This document shows, piece by piece, positions 1-13,681 of a DNA stretch of 64,000 bases. Location of the stretch: positions 141,364-205,363 of the forward strand of contig CAJJDO010000094.1 in the NCBI GenBank assembly GCA_905183005.1, read 5' to 3'. Under the pieces are notes generated by a model. It made no database searches. It was not told where the DNA came from and saw nothing but the letters and a program-made list of their open reading frames with translations. The position numbers were made by a program, and so were the translations under genes. Source of the DNA: Paramecium pentaurelia. Taxonomy: Eukaryota; Ciliophora; Oligohymenophorea; Peniculida; Parameciidae. Position 1 is the stretch's first letter, and every line of letters begins with the position of its first letter.

Positions 1-1183
1 AGGATATGGAAGTATGATGTATATGAGAAATATTCTTTGTGATCAATATACAAAATTTGGTGGTAGAGCTTTAACAATAGCTATTCGTTATTCATTATAT
101 AGAAAATAATTTAAAGATGATAATAAATAAGAGATAAGAATTTTAGATTATTAATGTTAATAATAGAAATTATTCCCATTATTAGCTGAATTTTATGCTT
201 GTGTTTTTGGAAGTGTAAAAATTAAAGAATTAGTAAATGATAATTTCAATAGAATATCTTAATAAAATGATTTTAGTTTACTTGGATTAACTCATGCTGT
301 TTTAAGTGGAGCCAAAGCTAATTATACATATTTTGTAGCAAATTGTGCAGAATGGTGTAGATTAAGTTGTGGAGGACATGGATTTGCTCATTATTCTGGA
401 TTACCAGTCATTTTCTTTGAAATGTCTCCAAATGTAATATATTTATTAATTATATTTAGATTACTTTAGAAGGAGAAAATACTATATTAAATTTATAATT
501 AGCTAGATACTTACTTAAATAATTATAACATATAGTATCAAAACCAAATGCAGTTCCTGAATTCTTTAAATTCTTATCATAAGAAACAGTTAAAGTTGAT
601 GATGTTACATCTCTTGATAATTTAATTGCACTTCTAGGTTTAAATTGTGCCATTCTTACTAAATATGCTGCATAAAAATTAATGTCTCATTCTGATATGA
701 AAGAAAGTTGGGATACTAAATCTGGCATTGCTTTAGCTAAAGCTGCATCTACATTCATTCCTTACTTTAATATGCTTTGTTTCTTAGATACTATTAATAA
801 CAAAGCAAAAGATACAAAGACAATTTTAACAGTGTTAGCTAGAATATATGGTATTAGTATGTTGTTGAATAACATGTAAGGATTATTATTAAGTAATATA
901 ATTTATATAAGAAATAGAGAATTAACTTAATAGTCAATAAATAAAAACACTCTAAGACACAAGGGAATCACTATATCCAATTATAAGATTAAATGCTTTA
1001 AGTTTAGTTGAAGCATAAGGATTGTCTGATAATTCATTATAAAGTTTGATAGCTCCAAAAGAAGGTGATGTTTATATGAACATGTACAATTTTGCTTCAA
1101 AAGAAAATTCATTAAATAAATAACAAGTACACAATGGCATTAGTTACATTCAAAAAATGAGAGAAGTAAATGCTAAATTATGA
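1..1183 (+). CDS. acyl-CoA oxidase, C-terminal part (5' end outside window)
   Basis: Peroxisomal flavoenzyme oxidising acyl-CoA to trans-2-enoyl-CoA with H2O2 release. The window opens inside the gene in the acyl-CoA dehydrogenase fold: YGSMMYMRN, then FGGRALTIAIRYS, then RLSCGGHGFAHYSGLP, all typical of acyl-CoA oxidases. Frame requires TAA/TAG as Gln. Two introns fit: 434-459 (26 nt) and 893-917 (25 nt); removing them keeps one frame to TGA at 1181-1183. The protein ends in ...REVNAKL, so the last three residues AKL form a PTS1-type peroxisomal import signal. The N-terminus is missing because of the window edge, so the length cannot be compared with the family. Convergent with the PP2C gene 12 bp further on. 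Confidence 0.9.
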
Positions 1184-1195
1184 TTTCTAACATTA

Positions 1196-2530
1196 TCACA
1201 ATTCATTTTAAAAGAAAATAATAACTGCAGTAATATCATCTATTCCTTCACTATGAGCTTTCCATCCAGCTACAGCTTCTTAAATAATCTTCTAACATGC
1301 TCCCTAAACATCATTCTTCTAATAAAACGGATACACCATTTCAGCAATCTTGATTATTAAACTCATAATACACTCTAATTATCTAAAAATTCCCATATTC
1401 CATCTGATCCTAAAACTATAAATATATCCTCTTTATTGTCAATTTCTAATGATTTAATATCTGGAGTTTATGAAACTCCTATTGCTGCAGCAACAGTATC
1501 TCCTAAACTTCTACTCATTGCCAATCCAGGAAATTATGCTCCTTTTGCCCATACTCTTGATGGTCCAATAGGAGCTCCATTAGGTAAATGATATGTATCA
1601 ACTACTCCTCCATTTTATTCAATTCTCTATCTTTCATTCTCTAAATGTGGTTTATGATCGACTGATAATTCAACTACATTTAAATTATTATTATTATTCT
1701 TTTTAACTAGAATTGCTCTACTATCTCCAACCCATCCACATGAAATAGTATTCTCTCTTATCAATAATACTGTCAAAGTACTACCTGAAAATTGACAACC
1801 AAATTCTGTTTAAAATTTCATTTTCTAATGCATTTCAAAGAATACTTTTTGAAAATCAAATACCTTATAAAATTTAGTTAGATTATCTATATATATATAT
1901 AACATTTTTCATACATTTTAATAACTCTTTAATAAATGAACTAACATATTCTCCATCCATCCCATGACCATCCATAACTGCAAATGCATAATTATAATCA
2001 TCTAATTATAAACAAAGCTCTCTATCTTAATTTGTTTTCTCTTATATACCATCAAACCCAGCTCTTGATTAACTATAATGTGATATTTTTAATTTATTTT
2101 TTCCTTATTATTATGTAGTCTATATATCCTCTCTTTAACTCTTAATAGGAAGAGTCTGAGTTAATGAAGTTTATTAACCTTATAGTTATTATTTTGTTTT
2201 AGAATCTAATATAAGTCTATTCTTTAAAAGTGGTGGTTTTTTAGTTAGATCAGCTCCTGATGTTGATTTTTCCATTTACTTCTAATAGCCTTTTAAGTCA
2301 GGCAACTTTACTGTCAATCTTTGTGCAGGAGCACTCTAGTTAAAATTTGATTATTGTTTTAAATTATTCTGATTTTAATCTTCAACTGTAGATTATGGTA
2401 CTCTAGATTCACTTCTTTCTCTTTTTTATGTAAAATGATAATTCGGTTTAGTAACTGATTATTCTTTTCTATTTTCAGAAGATGATCTATTGATTATAGG
2501 TTTGAGTTGTTATCCAAATTTTTAGAACAT
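1196..2530 (-). CDS. PP2C-family protein phosphatase
   Basis: Metal-dependent Ser/Thr phosphatase of the PPM/PP2C family, about 427 aa. A polar, Gln/Ser-rich N-terminal region of about 150 residues precedes the catalytic domain. Domain motifs in order: KTNQDR, FAVMDGHGMDGEYV (metal-binding DGHG), VGDSRA, PGLAMSRSLGD, GSDGIWEFL, and near the C-terminus GIDDITAVIIFF, matching the family's final DN/DD-type metal-binding motif. Two introns restore the frame: 1887-1914 (28 nt) and a 23-nt intron near 1345-1370. The start is the first ATG (2528-2530); the stop is 1196-1198. It lies only 22 bp downstream of the next minus-strand gene. A second PP2C lies at 30109-31429. Substrate is unknown. Confidence 0.88.
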
Positions 2531-2552
2531 GACAAATTAATTTATATAAAAT

Positions 2553-3365
2553 TCACTTTTATAGTAAATGGAAACTATCTTCAATTTTATATTTAGGCAA
2601 AACATAATTAAAAGTATTTGTTTAAGGTATGTACCTACCTCCTATGGCATGTTATCCTTCAAATTCTTTTATACCTTTCAAAGGTAATCCCAAGGAAATC
2701 ACAAACTGTGGCACATATACATTATACAGATTTCCATTGTCAGTATGCCATCCAACTGGTAGATTGATGGCAAGTACTTTTTTATTTACTTCTGAAAAGG
2801 CATGCATAAATTCTCTAACAGGAGTTTTTGGTTATTCTATTGAAGTAAGTGAGATGGCATCAACAACTAGATCATAATCATTTAACCAATTAGCTAATAT
2901 GTTCTTTGTCATTTAAACATTTAATTGTTCTTATAGATTTTAAAGAATATCAAAATGTAATGTTGCTGAATGTGATTTACATTGCATTGCTAATCTACTT
3001 CTTAATGGATCATTAGAATACAAAAGAACTACATCAACTTCTACTTTTCTTTAAGCCAAATAACGTGCAGCTGCCAATCCAAAATATCCGTTTTGATATG
3101 AGGATCCTTAAAAATCTTATCCAATAATAAAAATAACTTTTTTAAGTGGCACATCAATTCTTGATAAATAAAGGATATATTCTGCAACACTCTAACCTCC
3201 AATTTCAGCCAATTAAGCTTTAGTCTATCCATATTATTTTCCCATTAATATTTCCATTAATTATTAGAATTCACTACCTTTTAAATATGATAATGTAGGA
3301 GGAGGCAATGAAACTTGTTCTTAAGCTAGAAGTGGATTAAGGAAAGTTAAAAAAAATATTAACAT
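2553..3365 (-). CDS. secreted YjeF_N-type (NAD(P)HX epimerase-like) protein
   Basis: Intronless, 270 aa. The first ~15 residues (MLIFFLTFLNPLLAQ) look like a signal peptide. The remainder aligns by eye with the YjeF N-terminal / NAXE fold: EFQQLMEILMG, a Rossmann-like strand VIFIIGQ, then GYFGLAAARYLAQRKVEVDV, DLVVDAISL, and INLPVGWHTDNGN. The family's nucleotide-binding loop (GPGNNGGDG type) appears as GQDFQGSSYQNG, and the usual DIPSGW(D) motif appears as INLPVGWH, so the normally conserved Asp is Asn. Family membership is clear by order and spacing of motifs, but epimerase activity is doubtful. Secretory targeting is inferred from the hydrophobic start. Same strand as the PP2C gene, 22 bp apart. 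Confidence 0.72.
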
Positions 3366-3564
3366 TTGTTAATATTTAATTAACAAAAAATAAATAAATG
3401 AATTAGAAAATAGAGTAGTTGAACAATAATCTAATAGGTTTTCATAAGATTGAATATTATTAATAAAGAATAAATTAAATATATTATTCAAATTAGTGAA
3501 TGATTTGCATATAAAAAAATTCATTTGTTTCATTTCTTAATTATTATTTTATATCTTGAAAAAG
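3366..3564. other. divergent intergenic spacer
   Basis: About 200 bp of AT-rich DNA between the divergently transcribed YjeF_N-like gene and the ULK-like kinase. It presumably holds both promoters, but no specific element is recognisable. Confidence 0.5.
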
Positions 3565-5524
3565 ATGAATGAAGATTGGACAACTAAGAAAGTAGACAAA
3601 TATGTTGTAGTAAACAAAACTTTGGGCTAAGGAGCTTATGGAATCGTATATAGAGGCTTTCTTTAAGAAGACGAAACTAAACAAGTGGCTGTAAAAACCA
3701 TAAAAATAGCTGTAAATTTGTGAAGAGTTAACTTTATTAGACAATTTCAGATACTCCAAAAATGATTGAGTTGATTAAAAGAGAAATAGCTATCCTTTAA
3801 AAAATCAATCATCCAAATATAGTAAGATTGTTTGATGTAGCACGTACTAATAACTATTTGTACATGTTTCTTGAATATTGTGCTGATGGAGATCTAAAAG
3901 ATTATATGGCCAAAAAGGAGGAAAAAAGATTAAGTGAGGTAACTCTCATTGATTATTTTATAAGCTTGAAGCTGTGATCTTTATCAAACATATTGTCGAA
4001 GGATTTAAAAGATTGTATAAGCAGAAAATTATTCACAGAGATATAAAACCAGCTAATATTCTTCTTCATTAAGGAGTGGCTAAGATTACTGACTTTGGTT
4101 TTGCACGTGTAATGGATTCAGAAATGAATGGTATTTTTATCAATTCAATTTTTCTTTAGATCCTGCTTATCTATCAAGATTAGGATCACCTCTTTATATG
4201 GCACCATAAATTCTTGAAGGTCAACCATTCTCAGCCAAATGTGATGTCTGGTCTGTTGGAGTTATGTTTTATGAACTTCTTTATGGTAGAACCCCATGGT
4301 CTGCTGAAAATGCTTATTCTCTATTAGAGAACATAAAAAAATAAGTATAATATTCAATTAATCAATAAATAAGTCATTAAAATTTCCACCTAAGCCAGTA
4401 AGATCTCAAAAAATCAAAGAACTTATAACTCTAATGTTGAGAGTTTAAGAAAAGGACAGAATATCTTGGGAAGGAGTTTTCGAAGATCCTACAATTAAAA
4501 TAGATGAAGAGACAATCAAAGAAAATATGAAAAATATCTTGAAAGAAAAAGGTAGCGATAATCGTTATTTATAAAGATGAAATTTCCAAATCCATCAGTC
4601 TCAATAAATTATATATTGATCAAAATTTAGTTGTTGGTTATTTGGCTAAAAATCCTATTAATACTCTTGAAAACTCTAATCAATAAACTTTAGAAGCTTC
4701 TGCTGAAGCTAGATCTCAATCAGCTAAATTTTCAAGTTAATTTGATTCTGATTCTAATGTAAATTATAACATTAAAAATCTTAGGCTGATATTATTATGA
4801 GCAATTACAAAAATGAGAAAAAGAGAAGAGATGCAATGCTCAAATATAATAATTACTTTCTATTTGAAAGAAATATTGCTTTCTTTTTTAACTTTGTTAT
4901 ACAAAAAATAATTAAATTATAAACGAAATTATAGCTAGCAAATGATAATTATTTCAGATTAATTTATTTAATAGCCAAAAATCAAATGGTTCATCTTGAA
5001 AGAGTCAATTAATAATTATAAAGAAAAGATCATGATAAATTTGATAAAGAAACTTGGGGTAGATTTTTAGCATCTTAAGTATATCATTTAATTTTAATAT
5101 ATAGGAATATCAAAAATTAATTTAATTAATTTCAATGGATATGAAACATTCATTAGATTTCTATACTGAAATATCAAAAAAATGCAATATAGTTTAATAA
5201 GAAGAATTAGCCAATGGAAAAGCAACAGGTGCCGTATAAAGTTTGATTAAGAATTTCTTATCAATTTAAAATAATAATTTTGAAGCAAATGATACATTTC
5301 ATATGCTCTATAGAGATATTATTGTTGAGAACTTGAAAATCATTAAAAATCTAAATAGTAAAGAAACTGAAATTAATTTGCTCTTACTTTATCTTTTAAT
5401 ATGCTAAAATCCATATGAAGAATTTAAAGATATTAATTATGACTTCAATACCTTTTATGAAGAAATAGAAAATTTAACACTTTAAGAAGTTCAAGAAAAG
5501 CTTCAAAAAAAAGGATAAAAATGA
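3565..5524 (+). CDS. ULK/ATG1-like Ser/Thr protein kinase
   Basis: About 589 aa after removing seven introns of 25-29 nt, which leaves an exact open frame. Kinase domain starts at once: glycine loop LGQGAYGIVYRG (residues ~20-31), VAVKTI (Lys), HRDIKPANILL (catalytic loop), TDFGFARVM (DFG), LGSPLYMAPQIL (activation segment), DVWSVGVMFYELLYG. The sequence style, particularly GFARVM and LGSPLYMAPQIL, is that of the ULK/ATG1 group, much expanded in ciliates. The C-terminal ~280 residues are helical and Gln-rich with no known domain; this position corresponds to the MIT-like tail of ATG1 but I cannot confirm similarity. A role in autophagy or in hedgehog/ciliary-type ULK signalling is possible but not shown. 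Confidence 0.85.
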
Positions 5525-5703
5525 GTAATATCAAAATAAATAATAAATTATAACATACATTGTTTTTCTATTTTTTTTATTTTTATATTAATAATGTAGA
5601 AAATTATAGATTTAATAAAATATCTTTTTATTTTTTACATAAATCTAATATTAATTAATTAATTAAATTTTATCTATTTCATAAAAATATAAACTAATTT
5701 ATA

Positions 5704-7540
5704 TCAACCTATTGAAGAACTTCTTGATTTTTTCTTTTTACAATTAACTGAACCATCACTATCTGATATTCTACCTTATATAATTCTTGGACTTGATTAA
5801 TCATCTTCTTCATCCTACTATTCCTATGAACCTTCTTGTGAACAACTATTCCTTCTTTATTATTTGAGTTTCTATTTTCCAATACTTTTTATACTACCAC
5901 CACTAAGACTAGCACTCAAATTTAAATCTCCATTTCTATATTAATCCATTTATTCTTCCTCCTCTTAACACCATTCATCAGAATTATCTTAATAATTATA
6001 AAATATATATACTTATTGATCTTTATCTGAAAATATGATTTTTTTATTTGTATAACATCATTGCTTCACCATCCTTCTCATAAGTTTTTGGTTTACAAAT
6101 CTATTTGATATCATTTAAATCTTTTAAAACTACAACTAATTATTTATTATCTTTGAATATTGAATTCTCAATCTCATCAATCATATTATTCAGTAATTAA
6201 ATTGCTTAATCATATTTCTTTCCATTTGCTAATCCTTTTGCTTAACCTATTCTATCACCTGCTTTGGCTCTTAAATAATTAACTTCTACTAATTCCACTG
6301 GTATATATTATACCTCATTCTTAGTGAATTCTATTTAAATATATGATGTTTTCTTAAAAGCAGTATCCAATCCAAGAAAGACACCTTATAAATCAATTTG
6401 TAATATTTATTCATTAAAAAGTTCCTATTATTTAAAACTAGGTATTTCAATTTCTAAAGCAAATTCTTTTTTATCTTCATCAACTAAATAATTCAAAGTC
6501 AATTAGAATTCAATTTCACTCATTTTGTTCCATAGAAAATCATCACCAAATATTTTTGCTAATTTAAATTCCTTATTTAATTATTTGACTGTCAATATCA
6601 CATTTCTAGCTTTGACTGATAACATTGAACTCATTGCTAATATGAAATGTTCAGATACTCTTTAAATTTAATCTATATATACAAATTATCCTCCTTTCAG
6701 ATTTGCTATATTGTTCATTACTTTAGCATCATGATCAGAACCATAACCAAAAGTATTTATTGTTAAAGTATCTTAAATATTATATTTGTGTAAAGCTTAT
6801 TAACATCTCAAATCAGCTCCTTTATCATCATCTACACCATCACTTAATACAAACATGCATGTAACTGGATTCTTATATTTCCTATCTCTAATCATTCTTA
6901 AACCTAATGCAACACCTGATGCTATATTAGTTGAATCTCTAATTCTAATATCTTTTATTGCCTTCTTTATAATTTTTTTATTTTCTGCCACATTTCTTGT
7001 CCATTATAAATTTATGCCTGCTTGAGTAGCAAAACTAACTATTGATAATCTATCAGCTGGTTTTAAAATCTTTTATATGTATCTCAAAGAGTTCTGTACT
7101 AACTTTATTTTTTCTCCATCCATTGATCCACTTACATCAACAACACACATCAAATCGATATTGGCTCTCTATTTCTTTAATTATGATTTCAGAGATTAAA
7201 TCTACATAACAATAGGTAAGATTTGACAATATTCTTGTATCTAAATAGATTTCTAACGTGGGAGAACATTTAAATGAACACTATTCAATAATTCTTCTTA
7301 TAGTGCATCATGATCAATAATATCCTATTCAATTGTTACAACAGCCTATTCTTCTACTTTCTCTTCTAATTCTCTAGCTTATTATTCACTAATTAGGGTT
7401 TTTATTATATTTTCATTTATTAGACCACATCCTTGTTAAGGATTATAAAATTATTATTATTATGGTTATATAGGTAGCTCTTCACATTCTTCATCAGTAT
7501 TATATGACGATCCACTATTCCTTCTATAAATTTATTGCAT
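5704..7540 (-). CDS. von Willebrand factor A (VWA) domain protein
   Basis: 603 aa with one 25-nt intron near the 3' end. The VWA domain begins with DLMCVVDVSGSM (residues ~129-140), a complete DxSxS MIDAS motif, followed by KPADRLSIVSFAT and later CMFVLSDGVDDD, the usual third MIDAS Asp region. N-terminal ~125 residues are acidic and Gln-rich. After the VWA fold comes a beta-rich region and a helical segment, an order resembling the inter-alpha-trypsin/VWA family of cytosolic ciliate proteins. The last ~90 residues are Ser/Asp/Glu/Lys-rich with a basic KKKKSRSSSIG end. No signal peptide, so probably intracellular; likely a metal-dependent protein-binding scaffold. Partner unknown. Confidence 0.82.
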
Positions 7541-8169
7541 TTTTTTAATATATTATACTTATCATTTTATTTTTATAACTAAATATCATTTAAAACTGTT
7601 GAATTATGATAAATTAATTATTTTTATATCAATCTTATTTAATCTATCATATCAAACTTAATATAATTAAGAAAATTATAATTTATTATCAATCAAACAA
7701 TGTAAGATGTTGAGAAAATTAATTTACTTTTTGGATAAATTTTATATAAATAAATAATAATAATTTCAAATTGTTACAAAAATTGAATAAGTAATTTATT
7801 TATATAATAATTAGGATGCTATTATTCTTAAATAAAAAAGAATCCAATTATTTATTAATCTTAAATTATCTGTATGTTGAATATATTGAAATTTTATGTC
7901 AAAGATATTTTAGATTATAAATAAGAAGAGTATGGTAATGTAATGAATCTAACAATAATATTAATTTATATTTAACAAAATGAAATAGCTAATACGTTCA
8001 TTAAACTATTTTCAATAATAATTACTTTCATCTAATATTTACTAATAATAAGTTGTAAATAGTTCAGATAAAAAAATTAATTATTCATCATCATTATATT
8101 ATAAGACCTAAATCAATTAAAAAAAGACAGATTATTATCTAAATGAATAATATATATAATAAATGAATT
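7541..8169. other. intergenic region, no convincing gene
   Basis: About 630 bp of AT-rich DNA between two minus-strand genes. A 112-codon open stretch on the minus strand (7693-8031) and a 55-codon one on the plus strand from about 7817 exist. With TGA as sole stop in such AT-rich DNA these lengths are expected by chance. The translated composition (Ile/Tyr/Phe-rich, few Glu/Lys) also differs from the neighbouring genes. Confidence 0.5.
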
Positions 8170-10825
<2,656 letters not shown>

Positions 10826-10923
10826 TATTTTCTAATTAATTATTAAACAAAACTTCTTATGTTATAAATAAGTTTTATGTATTTCTTTTATAATTTTTTT
10901 ATAATTTTATAAATAATATTTTT

Positions 10924-12240
10924 TCAAACTAGAGATTTGATATATTCATCATTTTCATCTTCTTCCCATAATTATGGTTAAATCTTCCAAATTTAAAGTA
11001 TATTTTTCTCTTATTCTACACTTGCAAATAAATTTTTATGATTAATATTCCAAGATAAATCATTTACTTTAGATCTATGTCCTCCATGATAAAACTAATT
11101 AATATAATTATATATATATACCAATAATTCAGATGGACCATCTTTTTCATCTTCAGCTTTAATTTCATTTCCAATTTTATAATAATCCCAAACAACAATT
11201 TTAGTATCAACAGAACCAGATGCAAGTAAATTTCTTTAATGAGGAGACCATTATAGACTATAAATGGCATCTTCATGATTTGAAAATGTATGGATATCTT
11301 CCTCTGGTTTATTGATATCAAACATTTTAATTTAAGCATCATTGGAACCAGTTGCGAATAAATTAGATTAGAAATGATTAAATTGTGCACAATTAATTTC
11401 TTATGAATGTGCTTCTTATTATATTGTAACTCCTTGATTTGTTCGAATATCACAACTAGATTATAATATTAATATAATTTTACATAGCAAATGTTTTATC
11501 ATCAGAACATGATATAAATATATTTGGATCTTGAGGATGCCAACAAATATCTTCAACTTCAGCTGAATGAAAATTGTATTACTTTATCAATTATCCTGTA
11601 AAAGAATCCCAATGATATATTTTATGATCATAACTAGCAGATAATAATTATCCATAATTATAAAGATTCCAAGATAATCCATAACCTTCTTTCATCTATC
11701 CTTTTAAAGCTTACACTTTGGATTATCTACTTAAGTCATATATGCCTATAAATATAAATTAAATTGGTACCAACTTCACCATCTCCTGCTTAAGCTGCTA
11801 AAATATATTGATCATTAGGTGATTATCGAATTCGATTAATTTCAACTTCTACTGGAATTTACAATTCTTCTTATACTTTACCCACTGCTTATGTTTTCCC
11901 TTTAGATATTTAATTATAGATACAAATGTTATTTAACAATGTGTAATCTAATTATTCATTTATTTGCTTAGGAGTAGCAACTTTAAGCAATTTTATATAG
12001 TCCTATTCTTAATTATTGGTCTAAGTGGCAACTACTAATCTATGTAGTTCATTGTCATTTTGATCACTATGATAATAATGCAAAAGACATTTCAAGTTCA
12101 TTCAACCAACAAACTGTTAAGGATGGCCAGTTGTTTTGATGATTGATGCAGATTTCATACATAAATGGAATGTTTTATTTCCAATTTCTATACTATTCTT
12201 CATTATTTCTCTCTTCTTGTATTTCATTTTCTCCACTCAT
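10924..12240 (-). CDS. RBBP4/MSI1-like WD40 protein, divergent paralogue
   Basis: 404 aa after removing four introns (22, 25, 28, 27 nt). N-terminal helix with NWPSLTVCWL corresponds to the EWPSLTVQWL signature of RBBP4/RbAp48/MSI1 histone-binding proteins. WD repeats follow: YDHKIYHWDS, HPQDPNIFISCSDDKTF, HFQSNLFATGSNDAQIKMFD, HQRNLLASGSVDTKIVVWD, GHRSKVNDLSWN. The segment before the last repeat, DGPSELL..YHGGHRSKV, is the family's characteristic acidic loop. More diverged than the second RBBP4 gene at 26287-27610. Family members serve as histone H3/H4 chaperone subunits in CAF-1, HDAC, PRC2 and NURF-type complexes. Divergent from transaldolase across 85 bp. Confidence 0.83.
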
Positions 12241-12325
12241 ATTTTAGGCGCGATTTTATTAAATATAATTTAGTATAAATTCCACTCAAAATACTTAAAA
12301 TGTGTTAAAGTATTATTATTTAATT

Positions 12326-13599
12326 ATGGACGCTGCTGAAGTATAACATGATGGTTCCTCACCATCTAAGAAAGTTAAATCAAATCCAAATGCTCTTAAT
12401 TCTCTTAGAGATGTATTTATCATCTATACTCATTCTAGCATACTGTGGTAGTAGCAGATACAGGCAAGATAAATGATATCTAAAAATTCTAACCTTAAGA
12501 TGCCACCACTAATCCAAGTTTAATACTTGAAGCTGCCAAATTACCAGAATATCAAGCCTTAATTGATGATGCTATCTAAAAAGGAATCAAAGCTTATTAA
12601 GTCTCCAAATAACCAGTGTATGTCTCTTTATTAACCTTAAGTTAAAAATAACCAAAAAGAACAAATTCTAGAAAGAAGAAGGATGAACCTGAAAATTAAG
12701 AAATTGTTGAACCAGAAATACCATAATTCAATTTTAATACATTAAATCCAGAAGAACAAAAAAGTGTTATTGGATTAATAACAGATTAATTGAGTGTCAA
12801 TTTTGGATTAGAAATCCTTAAGTTAGTTCCAGGCTATGTTTCAACTGAAGTAGATGCTCGTTTAAGTTATGATAAATAAGCAACTATTGATAAAGCTAAA
12901 AGGATTATTCTCTTATATGAGCAAGCTGGTATTTCTAAAGAGAGAATTCTTATAAAAATTGCTAGTACATGGGAAGGAATTTAAGCAGCTAAAGCATTAA
13001 AAAAAGAAGGAATATAATGCAATATGACACTCATTTTTAATTATCATCAAGCTTTAGCTTGTGCATAAGCAGGTGTTAGATTGATTTCACCATTTGTTGG
13101 TAGAATTTTAGATTGGTTTACAAAAAATAAAAGTGGTGAAGATTATTCTAAATAAAATCATCCTGGTGTAAAATTAGTAACAAGTATTTGGAATAGTTTT
13201 AAGAAATTCAAATATGATACTATTGTTATGGTATATAATGAGATTTTATTAATTATTATAGGCTGCATCATTACGTTTAGTAGATGAAGCAACAGAATTA
13301 TGTGGTTGTGATAGGATGACTATTCCAATTAAATTACTTAATGATTTATAAAGTTTAGAAGGGACAGTATTAGAACCAAAATTGAGAGTAGAAAATTTGG
13401 AAAAATTAAATATTGAGAAAGTAAATGTTGATGAAAAAACTTATAGATGGGAAATGAATTGTAATATTATATTATTTATTATATAATAGAAGATGCTATG
13501 GGTACTGAAAAATTAAATGAAGGAATTAGAAAGTTTGCTTAAGATTTAGAAACTTTAGAAAATGTAATCAAATAAAAATTAACATAAAATAACTAATGA
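12326..13599 (+). CDS. transaldolase with extra basic insertion
   Basis: Pentose-phosphate pathway enzyme transferring a dihydroxyacetone unit from sedoheptulose-7-P to glyceraldehyde-3-P. Clear match: VVVADTGKINDI, QDATTNPSLIL, STEVDARLSYD, ILIKIASTWEGIQAAK (Schiff-base Lys in ILIK), RLISPFVGRILDWF, CDRMTIP, EGIRKFAQD. About 395 aa after removing introns of 26, 31 and 29 nt, against ~317 in E. coli TalB. The extra length is a ~20-residue N-terminal extension with SKKVK and an insertion of roughly 50 residues between LIDDAI and GLEILKLVPG containing PKRTNSRKKK. Part of the insertion (a 24-nt GT..AG segment starting near 12619) could be an unrecognised in-frame intron. Normally cytosolic; the basic clusters might direct it to the nucleus (inference). 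Confidence 0.93.
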
Positions 13600-13681
13600 A
13601 ACAGTTAACACATTAATATATATAACAACATATTAGTATCAAAGATTAAAGTAAGTTAAATTCATAATTGACGTTTGAATT

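Noticed and set aside
3366..3564. Short ORF upstream of the ULK-like kinase
   Set aside because: Only about 33 codons without protein-like features; treated as promoter region.
6800..6991. Short standard-code ORF inside the VWA gene suggesting a broken gene
   Set aside because: It stops only because TAA is taken as a stop; with ciliate decoding the gene is intact.
7693..8031. Minus-strand 112-codon ORF between the VWA and eIF5B-like genes
   Set aside because: Length is within chance for a code with only TGA as stop in such AT-rich DNA, and composition (Ile/Tyr/Phe-rich) does not resemble genes here.
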